Assembly (NCBI GenBank): GCA_945957225.1
Contig: CAMFKK010000180.1
Span: 1-5,745, forward strand
From: an uncultured Sphingobacteriia bacterium
GTDB lineage: Bacteria > Bacteroidota > Bacteroidia > Chitinophagales > Chitinophagaceae
Length of the DNA stretch: 5,745 nt
Direction of reading: 5' to 3'
Each line of letters starts with the position of its first letter. Positions within the stretch are counted from its first letter, which is position 1. Positions 1-5,745 of the stretch are shown here, one piece after another. The notes beneath the pieces were generated by a model, which was not told the origin of the DNA, did no database searches, and saw only the letters and a program-made list of their open reading frames with translations. Made by a program: the position numbers and the translations under genes.

Positions 1-20
1 AAAAAACTGGTTTCTCAAAT

Positions 21-55
21 AAAAAGAGGCTGCCCCTTTTGAGACAGCCTCTTTT
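21..55 (-). terminator. Rho-independent terminator after secDF, possibly bidirectional
   Basis: An 11-bp perfect stem pairs 22-32 (aaaagaggctg) with 45-55 (cagcctctttt), around a 12-base loop. Read on the minus strand it begins 18 bases after the secDF stop codon and ends in a T-rich run (ctctttttattt), as expected for an intrinsic terminator. Read on the plus strand the stem ends in TTTT followed by CAATT, so it could also stop a plus-strand transcript entering from the left, which cannot be seen here. The loop can pair with a sequence further left, giving a competing fold. Confidence 0.8.
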
Positions 56-72
56 CAATTATGCTGTTTAGA

Positions 73-3000
73 TTACTTCTTAGCTTCTGATTTACCTAAA
101 GGTTTGCTCTTTGCAAAATCTACCAATACTGGAGCTGCTACAAAGATAGAAGAGTAGGTACCAGTAAATACCCCAATCAACATGGCAAATGCAAAACCAC
201 GCGTTACTTCACCACCAAAGATGAAGAGGATTAAGATGGTTAGGAATACGGTTAAGGAAGTCATGATGGTACGGCTCAATGTCTCGTTAATGGCCCTATT
301 GATGATGGTTGCATTTGACTCGCCCTTCATCAATTTAGAGTCTTCACGAATCCTATCGTATACAATTACGGTATCGTTCATAGAGAAACCAATAACGGTT
401 AATACCGCAGCAATAAAGTGTTGGTCAATTTCTAATGGGAATGGAACAAAATCTCTTAAGAAACTAAATACAATCAGTGTTACAAATACGTCATGCAATA
501 AAGAGAAAATGGTTCCCAATGAATAACGCCAGTCACGGAAACGAATAAAGATGTACAAACAAATTATGATCATACCAAAGATTACCGCTTTGGCCGCACC
601 TGCTTTCAGGTCATCTGAAATAGTAGGTAATACAGTTTGTGAGCTTTGCTTATACTTGGTTTCAAATTCAGAGAAAGTAACTGTTGATGGAATAAACGGC
701 TTTAATCCAGTATACAACATGTTCTCTACTAAAGAATCAACGTTATTGCCGCTTTCCTTAATCTTAAAGGCGGTAGTGATATTGATTTGTTTGTTGGTAC
801 CAACGGTTTTGGTAATCACATCCTCACCAAATGTGGCTTTCAATGCCGAACGAATTTCTTCTTCTTTAACTGGTTTGTCAAATTTCACAGTATAACTTCT
901 TCCACCTTCAAATTCAACACCTTGTTTAAAACCATGGAAGAAAGAACCAACGCCTAATACAAATACTACTACTGAAATGCCATAAGCAAATTTTCTGTAT
1001 TCGATGAATTTGAAAGATGCGTGTTTGAAAATGCGTTTAGAAATACCAGTGAAATATTCAAAGTGGCGATTCTTACCCATGTACCAGTCTGTAATCAAAC
1101 GAGAAACAAGGATACCGCAGAACAAACTTAATAGAATACCTATAATCTGGGTAGTGGCAAAGCCCAATACAGGACCAAGACCAAAATAAGCCAAGATAAG
1201 GGCAGTTAATAAAGTGGTAACGTGTGCATCCAATACAGGTGCCATGGAACGTTTATATCCGTCGTTGACAGCGTTTTGATAGCTCTTACCCTTGGTTAAC
1301 TCTTCTTTGATACGTTCAAAGATGATAACGTTGGTATCCACGGCCAAACCAATGGTTAATACCAAGCCGGCAATACCAGGAGCAGTTAAGGTAAAGCCAA
1401 GTGCACTTAAAATACCAATGGTGAACAATAAGTTCAAGATTAAGGCAATATTGGCAACCCATCCACCAGTGTTAAAATAGAGGAGCATTAAGGCAAAAAT
1501 GACAATAAAGCTGATCAAGAAAGACATGGCTCCACCCTTGATAGATTCAGCACCCAAGGTTGGACCAACTTGTTGTTCTGCTACAATACGTGCAGGAGCA
1601 GTTAATTTACCACTGGTTAATAATTCAGAAAGGTCTTGCGCTTCTTTAATAGTATAACTACCACTGATTTGTGAATTACCAGTTGTGATTGGGTCATTTA
1701 CATTTGGAGCAGAGTAAACAAAATTGTCCAAAACAATGGCAATTGGTTTGTCTACGTTTCTAGTAGTCATTTTAGCCCAAATATTAGCACCAACCTTATC
1801 CATATTCATTTTGATAGCAATACGGCCTCTCTCGTCATAATCCTGACCTGCATTGACAATATGGTCTCCTTCAAGTTCAGCTTGACCATTGTCCAAAGTT
1901 TTGATAGCATAAAGCATTAAAACGTCTTGGGTTTTTGGATCAGAGCCATCTACTTTTCCATACATGAAAACCAGGTTTGAAGGGAATTTGTTTTTAACAA
2001 TATCCATTCTTAGGTAATCATTTAAAGCCCCAGTATCCTTGGTAGAGATATATCCAATATTTGAAGGGAAGATGGTTTTGCCTGCACGACCTTGATAAGG
2101 TTGTGTGAACTGAATCAAACGAACAATAGGAGACTCGTTCAATTTAACCTTGCTAGTATCTGTTTTTGCAATGGCAGATTTGTTGGTATCCTTGGCAACA
2201 GCAGAAATTGAAGCGGCTTTGGTAGTGTCTGCTTTTGCAGCTGCTACGGTAGTTGCAGTATCTTTTTTTGCTTTTACTGTATCGGTTGGTTTTACGCCAT
2301 TAAGGTATTCTTGTACTGATTTATCAGCAGCAACAATGCCACTTTGTAAATCCTTACTTTCTAAAGTATACATTTCAAAGAACTGCAGATTGGCAGTTGC
2401 TTGAAGGTATTTACGAACACGCTCTTTATCATTGATCCCCGCCAATTCAATATTGATGATACTTTTAGATGGATCAGGATTGATATTGGGAGAGGATACA
2501 CCAAATTGGTCAATACGTGTGCGCAAAATGCGATAGGTATTGTCAAAAGCAGCTTTTGCTTGCTCACGTAAATAAGTCAATACAGCATCGTCTGAAGCAT
2601 CAAATTTTACTTTGCCATTACTTCTGGTAGCAAAATAAGGAGCCAGTTTAGCTGTTGGATTTACTTTTTTAAATTCTTCAGAAAACAAAGAAATTAAATC
2701 GGCACCGCTATTGGCTTTTCTTGCATTGGCATTTTCCAAAGCTTTCAAGAATAAGGGATCCTTAGTATAGTTGGCCAAAGACTTGATCAAGTCTCCAAGA
2801 CCTACTTCCATGGTCACACTCATACCACCTTGCAGGTCAAGACCTAGCAAAAGTTCTTTTTCTTTAGCGCTTCTGTATGTGGTCAAACCAAAAGCCAGTT
2901 TACTGTCTTTGGTACTGTCCAACAAACGTTGTAAGCGTTGTTTCTTTACTTCTTTTAAACTATCGGCGTAAGCTGATTGAAGTTCCTTGTTACCCGGATA

Positions 3001-3156
3001 TTGTTGCTCAGGGGTAGGGAATCTTTTCATCCACATATCTGCTTTGGCTTCCATTTCTCCCTCATGGTTGCGAACAAACCAAGTAAAAGACAATTGATAC
3101 AAGCAGATCAAAATAAGAGCAATCGCAAAGAAGCGCACTAAACCTTTCAGTTGCAT
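73..3156 (-). CDS. secDF: Fused protein translocase subunit SecDF
   Basis: SecDF is an inner-membrane accessory of the SecYEG translocon that uses the proton gradient to pull proteins out on the periplasmic side. The 1027-residue protein is a complete SecD-SecF fusion. The SecD half has membrane segment 1 (about 9-27), the LGLDLQGG motif (104-111), a large periplasmic region with GVSSPNINPD (219-228), then five helices (about 544-690). The SecF half starts near 720, with a helix at 723-740, the GVEFEGG motif (746-752) and five helices from about 854 to 1011. By family comparison with Thermus SecDF, D607 (AVDTNV), D928 (MNDTV) and R962 (LSRTIMTSLT) match the charged residues needed for proton transport; the 34-residue spacing between D928 and R962 is the same as in the Thermus pair. 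A Lys/Ala/Asp-Thr-rich insert at about 288-340 interrupts the periplasmic region. The start is supported by the hydrophobic N-terminus MQLKGLVRFF and by a promoter-like box just upstream; no Shine-Dalgarno sequence is visible. Confidence 0.97.
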   Translation of the reverse strand: MQLKGLVRFFAIALILICLYQLSFTWFVRNHEGEMEAKADMWMKRFPTPEQQYPGNKELQSAYADSLKEVKKQRLQRLLDSTKDSKLAFGLTTYRSAKEKELLLGLDLQGGMSVTMEVGLGDLIKSLANYTKDPLFLKALENANARKANSGADLISLFSEEFKKVNPTAKLAPYFATRSNGKVKFDASDDAVLTYLREQAKAAFDNTYRILRTRIDQFGVSSPNINPDPSKSIINIELAGINDKERVRKYLQATANLQFFEMYTLESKDLQSGIVAADKSVQEYLNGVKPTDTVKAKKDTATTVAAAKADTTKAASISAVAKDTNKSAIAKTDTSKVKLNESPIVRLIQFTQPYQGRAGKTIFPSNIGYISTKDTGALNDYLRMDIVKNKFPSNLVFMYGKVDGSDPKTQDVLMLYAIKTLDNGQAELEGDHIVNAGQDYDERGRIAIKMNMDKVGANIWAKMTTRNVDKPIAIVLDNFVYSAPNVNDPITTGNSQISGSYTIKEAQDLSELLTSGKLTAPARIVAEQQVGPTLGAESIKGGAMSFLISFIVIFALMLLYFNTGGWVANIALILNLLFTIGILSALGFTLTAPGIAGLVLTIGLAVDTNVIIFERIKEELTKGKSYQNAVNDGYKRSMAPVLDAHVTTLLTALILAYFGLGPVLGFATTQIIGILLSLFCGILVSRLITDWYMGKNRHFEYFTGISKRIFKHASFKFIEYRKFAYGISVVVFVLGVGSFFHGFKQGVEFEGGRSYTVKFDKPVKEEEIRSALKATFGEDVITKTVGTNKQINITTAFKIKESGNNVDSLVENMLYTGLKPFIPSTVTFSEFETKYKQSSQTVLPTISDDLKAGAAKAVIFGMIIICLYIFIRFRDWRYSLGTIFSLLHDVFVTLIVFSFLRDFVPFPLEIDQHFIAAVLTVIGFSMNDTVIVYDRIREDSKLMKGESNATIINRAINETLSRTIMTSLTVFLTILILFIFGGEVTRGFAFAMLIGVFTGTYSSIFVAAPVLVDFAKSKPLGKSEAKK
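2137..2295 (-). other. Low-complexity Lys/Ala/Asp-Thr linker within SecDF
   Basis: Residues about 288-340 of SecDF form a low-complexity stretch in which Asp-Thr pairs recur at 292, 299, 310, 323 and 333, several of them preceded by lysine or alanine (KKDT, KADT, AKDT, KTDT). It lies in the periplasmic part of the SecD half, after the conserved LQFFEMYTLES segment and before VRLIQFTQPYQG. The composition predicts a flexible, disordered linker. The repeats are degenerate at the DNA level, and the reading frame is intact through them. Confidence 0.7.
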
Positions 3157-3189
3157 ATTAGTAACGGTTTACAAAATTTTTTAGAGCGG

Positions 3190-3217
3190 CAAAGATAGGG
3201 GAATGGAAATGAATTAA
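3190..3217 (-). promoter_or_regulatory. Putative secDF promoter (Bacteroidota type)
   Basis: On the minus strand, 3197-3190 reads TATCTTTG, an exact match to the Bacteroidota -7 consensus TAnnTTTG. The upstream -33 element is poor: TTAA at 3217-3214, 16 bases before the box, is the best candidate. Initiation a few bases downstream would give a leader of roughly 25-30 bases before the secDF ATG. The box lies between the FKBP terminator and secDF, which fits secDF having its own promoter. The call rests on a short motif. Confidence 0.5.
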
Positions 3218-3261
3218 GTATACCCCTGAATAGATTGATAGGAGAATCCTAGATGAGGCAG

Positions 3262-3303
3262 AAAAAAAGCCCCGAAATAAGTCAAAAAACTTGGTTTCGG
3301 GGC
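3262..3303 (-). terminator. Rho-independent terminator after the FKBP gene
   Basis: A 9-bp GC-rich stem pairs 3269-3277 (gccccgaaa) with 3295-3303 (tttcggggc). Within the loop, 3279-3282 (aagt) can pair with 3289-3292 (actt), lengthening the hairpin. On the minus strand the stem is followed directly by seven Ts (3268-3262). It begins about 40 bases after the FKBP stop codon and before the secDF promoter box, so it should separate the two genes. On the plus strand there is no T-run after the stem. Confidence 0.9.
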
Positions 3304-3342
3304 CAAAATTCAGTGGATTATTCCAATTTTTGGAAAGACAAC

Positions 3343-3813
3343 TTATTGAACGTCAACTAAACTTACTTCAAAGTACAAGGGTGAATTGGATGGGATGCTA
3401 CCACTTCCAGAACAGCCATAAGCTAGGGAAGAAGGAATCACCATTTTGATTTTTCCACCCTTTTTAAGTAAGGGTAGTCCAATTTTCCATCCATCAATCA
3501 GTTGATTCAGGGTCCATCCAGTCAAAGAAGGATTAGTTCCTTGGTCAAAAATGGAACCATTTAATAATTTACCTACATAAGTTACATATACTTTATTAGT
3601 TAGGGTAGGAGCCACGCCTGTTCCTTGAGGGGCCAGTTCATATAAAATACCTGAACTATGTTCCGTATAATTGATGGCATTTGCGGTACAATAAGCCACC
3701 ATAGCAGTTTTTTCAGCAGCAACAGTTGCGGGTTGACAACCAGATGTATCGGTTTTTCCACAGGATAAAGCCGCAAAAATGAAGATGCTACTTGCTAAAA
3801 TCAGTTTTTTCAT
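3343..3813 (-). CDS. FKBP-type peptidyl-prolyl cis-trans isomerase, probable lipoprotein
   Basis: This 156-residue protein has a lipoprotein-like N-terminus: MKK, a hydrophobic stretch (4-16) and a candidate lipobox ALSC with Cys18 as the lipidated residue. A single FKBP domain covers about 55-155. Aligned by eye with human FKBP12, the pocket residues are mostly present: Y79 (VTYVGKLLNG), F89-D90 (SIFDQ), L105-I106, W109 (IDGWKIGLPLLKKGGK), Y132 (SSLAYG) and F148 (LYFEVSLVDV). An active prolyl isomerase anchored outside the cytoplasm is therefore likely, helping exported proteins fold; the client proteins are unknown. The region between the lipid and the domain (19-54) is short, so it lacks the long dimerisation domain of FkpA/Mip-type enzymes. 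Cys26, Cys42 and Cys134 might form a disulfide. It lies 39 bases after the hypothetical gene at 3853-4197 on the same strand with no terminator between, so co-transcription is plausible. A strong terminator follows it. Confidence 0.92.
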   Translation of the reverse strand: MKKLILASSIFIFAALSCGKTDTSGCQPATVAAEKTAMVAYCTANAINYTEHSSGILYELAPQGTGVAPTLTNKVYVTYVGKLLNGSIFDQGTNPSLTGWTLNQLIDGWKIGLPLLKKGGKIKMVIPSSLAYGCSGSGSIPSNSPLYFEVSLVDVQ

Positions 3814-3852
3814 TAGTCTATTTTATGTTTTGAATTGCTTTAAAGACGCAAA

Positions 3853-4197
3853 TTAATGCCCTAAGGCTGCATGGGACAAGTTTTTTTCTGCCCTTTGTTT
3901 TTTAGCACTGATAATTTGAAATCTTTGTTCCTGTTGTTCCCATTGATAATTTCTATAAATAAATGACATAAAAACAGCAATGATTGAAATAGCAAATAAG
4001 AATAAAAAAGGATTTAATATGGTATTGGCTTGCATATTGGCCCTGGTATACCATCCTTGGTAAATGGTTAACAGAATTCCCACTCCAATGGCAAAGCCAA
4101 TGGACAAACCTTTTAAATAGGGACGTATACTGGTTTTATAATTAATTCTTGTTTTAGACCAATATTGGTAAAATTTCTCCTCTTCTTCTGTAATCAT
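3853..4197 (-). CDS. Hypothetical protein with two membrane segments
   Basis: I cannot assign a function to this 114-residue protein. It has an acidic N-terminus (MITEEEEKFYQYW), a basic stretch (15-29), two hydrophobic segments (about 30-47 and 62-82) joined by a short loop with GWYTRANMQAN (48-58), and a charged tail rich in Gln, Glu, Lys and Arg (83-105), probably helical. The positive charges before the first helix and after the second suggest that both ends are cytoplasmic. It resembles small conserved membrane proteins I associate with Chitinophagaceae, but that is recollection, not a search. The start at 4197 is the only plausible one: the next in-frame ATG is residue 54, which would remove the first helix. 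It is divergent from the YhhN-family gene and probably precedes the FKBP gene in a transcript. Confidence 0.75.
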   Translation of the reverse strand: MITEEEEKFYQYWSKTRINYKTSIRPYLKGLSIGFAIGVGILLTIYQGWYTRANMQANTILNPFLFLFAISIIAVFMSFIYRNYQWEQQEQRFQIISAKKQRAEKNLSHAALGH

Positions 4198-4201
4198 GTG
4201 G

Positions 4202-4209
4202 CAAAATTA
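4202..4209 (-). promoter_or_regulatory. Possible -7 box for the hypothetical-FKBP unit
   Basis: On the minus strand, 4209-4202 reads TAATTTTG, an exact match to TAnnTTTG. It ends only four bases before the ATG at 4197, so transcription from it would give an mRNA with almost no leader. No convincing -33 element is seen at the usual distance. The region is very AT-rich, so a chance match is possible. Confidence 0.35.
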
Positions 4210-4230
4210 ACAAAAGCATCTTTCTTTTAC

Positions 4231-4238
4231 TAGATTTA
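4231..4238 (+). promoter_or_regulatory. Possible -7 box for the YhhN-family gene
   Basis: TAGATTTA matches TAnnTTTG at all but the last position and lies 20 bases before the ATG at 4259, inside the 61-base divergent gap. No clear -33 element precedes it. This is the best candidate on the plus strand in the gap, but it is weak. Confidence 0.25.
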
Positions 4239-4258
4239 ACAGCCCAAAACGGTAGTTC

Positions 4259-4969
4259 ATGATTTTTAAAAAATATGGTCCCATTTTATTCTTATCCATT
4301 TTAGTAGTTCATTGTTTGGCCATTGCCATGGGATGGTCTGAAATAAGGTTCATTTCTAAATTAATGTTAGTACCCACGCTGGTCCTAATACTAGGACTTT
4401 TCAAAGGGTTTTCTTTTCAAAAACAGTCTTGGTTACCTTGGTTGGGTTTGCTTGGAGCTTTTGCTGGAGATTGGCTTCTGGCTTTGTCAGGAGAAATCTA
4501 TTTCTTAATGGGAATGTTAGGGTTTATGACCACCCATGTTTGTAATAGTTTTTATTTTTTGCAACTGCAAGCAATACAACCCGGAAAATTAAAACCAGCT
4601 TTAATGGCTTCCGGTGTATTAATCATAATTTGTACAATCGTAATCTTTCAAATAAAGGATCAATTAGGAACCATGTTAATACCCATTATAGCCTATATGG
4701 GTATCATTAGTTTGATGGCAATTTTGGCGGCAAATTTGGCTGCTTCTGAAACCTTAGAAAGCATTGCCCTCAAATATTTTATACCTGGAGCTATTTGCTT
4801 TGTCATTTCAGATGGCTTATTGGCCCTAAATAAGTATTTATGGCATAGGCATGACTTGGATATTCCAGTAATGATTACCTATGGTTTAGCCATACTTTTA
4901 TTGACACTTGGATTTATCAATACCGAATGGTGGACAAAAAAAATCCCCTCGAAAAATTCGAGGGGATAA
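4259..4969 (+). CDS. YhhN/TMEM86-family membrane protein (lysoplasmalogenase-like)
   Basis: This 236-residue protein is almost entirely hydrophobic, with about eight predicted membrane helices, the usual size and shape of the YhhN family. Family hallmarks seen are RFISKLMLVP (30-39), AGDWLLAL (69-76) with the Gly-Asp pair at 70-71, FLMGMLGFMTTH (82-93) ending in His93, ISDGLLAL (183-190) with Asp185, and YGLAILLLTLGF (208-219). The animal relative TMEM86B hydrolyses the vinyl-ether bond of lysoplasmalogens; the acidic and histidine residues above are the likely active-site candidates. Whether bacterial members in this phylum act on that lipid is unknown, so only the family is asserted. It is the only plus-strand gene here, divergent from 3853-4197 and convergent with groEL, with 22 bases between the two stop codons. 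The last residues and the stop codon lie inside the groEL terminator. The start is the first ATG of the frame near the hydrophobic N-terminus; no Shine-Dalgarno sequence is visible. Confidence 0.85.
   Translation: MIFKKYGPILFLSILVVHCLAIAMGWSEIRFISKLMLVPTLVLILGLFKGFSFQKQSWLPWLGLLGAFAGDWLLALSGEIYFLMGMLGFMTTHVCNSFYFLQLQAIQPGKLKPALMASGVLIIICTIVIFQIKDQLGTMLIPIIAYMGIISLMAILAANLAASETLESIALKYFIPGAICFVISDGLLALNKYLWHRHDLDIPVMITYGLAILLLTLGFINTEWWTKKIPSKNSRG
4936..4967 (-). terminator. Rho-independent terminator of groEL, inside the YhhN-family gene
   Basis: An 11-bp perfect stem pairs 4943-4953 (atcccctcgaa) with 4957-4967 (ttcgaggggat) around an AAA loop. On the minus strand the stem is followed by seven Ts (4942-4936), and it begins 24 bases after the groEL stop codon. 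On the plus strand the stem is followed by aagatatc, with no T-run, so it should act for groEL only. It overlaps the last nine codons, including the stop, of the convergent gene. Confidence 0.93.
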
Positions 4970-4991
4970 GATATCAAAAATCCAATTTTGA

Positions 4992-5745
4992 TTAGTAGCC
5001 CATTCCACCCATATCAGGTGCACCACCGTGTCCAGCTGGAGCTTCAGGTTTTGGCCTGTCAGCAATCACACACTCGGTAGTCAACAACATAGCAGCAATT
5101 GAAGCAGCATTTTCCAAAGCTACACGGCTAACTTTAGTTGGATCAATTACACCGGCTTTGAACATGTTTTCATACACTTCAGTGCGGGCATTAAATCCAA
5201 AATCAGCTTTGCCTTCTTTGATTTTCTGAACCACAATAGAACCTTCAATTCCACTGTTGATCACAATCTGACGCAATGGCTCTTCAATAGCGCGTTTAAT
5301 GATTTGAATACCAGTAGTTTCATCTTGGTTAGCACCTTTCAGTTTTTCTAAAGATTCAACTGCACGGATATAAGCAACACCACCACCTGGTACAATACCT
5401 TCTTCAACCGCAGCGCGAGTTGCGTGAAGCGCATCGTCAACGCGGTCTTTCTTTTCTTTCATTTCAACTTCTGTGGCAGCACCAACATACAATACGGCAA
5501 CACCACCACTTAATTTAGCCAAACGCTCTTGTAATTTTTCACGATCGTAGTCAGAAGTAGTGTTTTCTACTTGTGCTTTGATTTGATTTACACGAGCTAC
5601 AATATCAGCTTTCTTGCCCTTGCCACCTACTACAGTAGTATTGTCTTTATCAATAGTAATAGAAGCAGCTTGACCTAAATAAGACAAATCTGCGTTTTCT
5701 AATTTGAATCCATGTTCTTCACTGATAACGGTACCAGCACTTAGG
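4992..5745 (-). CDS. groL: Chaperonin GroEL, C-terminal part (cut by the window edge)
   Basis: GroEL forms the double-ring cytoplasmic chaperonin that, with GroES, encloses and folds proteins using ATP. About 250 residues are visible, roughly from E. coli position 300 to the end; the frame is open to the right edge, and the residues before the TTG at 5687 (GTVISEEHGFKLENAD) are typical GroEL, so that TTG is an internal leucine and not a start. The segment covers the end of the apical domain, the intermediate domain and the C-terminal equatorial domain. The ATP-hydrolysis aspartate (E. coli D398) is present in RVDDALHATRAAVEEG, codon 5433-5435, followed by the nucleotide-binding PGGGVAY stretch and TSDYDREKLQERLAKL upstream. 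The tail ends in GGAPDMGGMGY, a short Gly-Met tail ending in tyrosine. groES and the promoter should lie beyond the right edge. A strong terminator follows the gene. Confidence 0.98.
   Translation of the reverse strand, partial: LSAGTVISEEHGFKLENADLSYLGQAASITIDKDNTTVVGGKGKKADIVARVNQIKAQVENTTSDYDREKLQERLAKLSGGVAVLYVGAATEVEMKEKKDRVDDALHATRAAVEEGIVPGGGVAYIRAVESLEKLKGANQDETTGIQIIKRAIEEPLRQIVINSGIEGSIVVQKIKEGKADFGFNARTEVYENMFKAGVIDPTKVSRVALENAASIAAMLLTTECVIADRPKPEAPAGHGGAPDMGGMGY

Noticed and set aside
2361..2567. Minus-strand 68-codon open frame inside secDF
   Set aside because: It overlaps secDF in another frame on the same strand, where the secDF frame encodes conserved SecD motifs.
182..2971. 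Plus-strand open frames of 61-114 codons across the secDF region
   Set aside because: They lie entirely opposite the conserved secDF coding sequence and their translations have no recognisable domain or composition of a real protein; they are antisense shadows.
3814..3852. A separate promoter for the FKBP gene in the 39-base gap
   Set aside because: A TTTG lies near the upstream end, but no good TAnnTTTG box follows at the right spacing; the ctttaaag palindrome is too short to call. Co-transcription with the upstream gene is the simpler reading.
5685..5687. TTG as a start codon for GroEL
   Set aside because: The frame continues upstream to the window edge and encodes typical GroEL sequence, so the codon is an internal leucine.
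1..5745. Mobile element, CRISPR array, tRNA, phage or defence system
   Set aside because: No transposase, spaced direct repeats, tRNA cloverleaf or defence-type domains were seen; every long stretch is accounted for by housekeeping genes with short gaps.

Overview
The window looks like ordinary chromosomal DNA from a member of the Bacteroidota, probably close to Chitinophagaceae. Four things point there: a single fused SecD-SecF protein with a Lys/Ala/Asp-Thr-rich insert, the GroEL tail ending in ...PDMGGMGY, start codons with no Shine-Dalgarno sequence, and upstream boxes resembling the Bacteroidota -7 element TAnnTTTG. The DNA is AT-rich throughout. The family placement is inference; the phylum is fairly secure.

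Layout from left to right. Positions 1-72 hold a hairpin terminator. Positions 73-3156 (minus) encode SecDF, the proton-driven helper of the Sec translocon. Positions 3157-3342 hold the probable secDF promoter and a strong terminator for the gene before it. Positions 3343-3813 (minus) encode a small FKBP-type peptidyl-prolyl isomerase that looks like a lipoprotein. Positions 3853-4197 (minus) encode an unrecognised protein with two membrane segments, possibly co-transcribed with the FKBP gene. A 61-base divergent gap follows. Positions 4259-4969 (plus) encode a YhhN/TMEM86-family membrane protein. Positions 4992-5745 (minus) are the C-terminal part of GroEL, cut by the window edge.

Functionally this is a housekeeping neighbourhood for protein export and folding: SecDF pulls proteins across the inner membrane, the FKBP probably helps fold exported proteins, and GroEL folds proteins in the cytoplasm. 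Terminators after GroEL and after FKBP suggest that groEL, the hypothetical-FKBP pair and secDF are separate transcription units, so the link is physical proximity rather than one operon.

I found no mobile element, CRISPR array, tRNA or rRNA, and no sign of a novel multi-gene system. The most distinctive local feature is the groEL terminator, which lies inside the 3' end of the convergent YhhN gene and so encodes the last residues of that protein.
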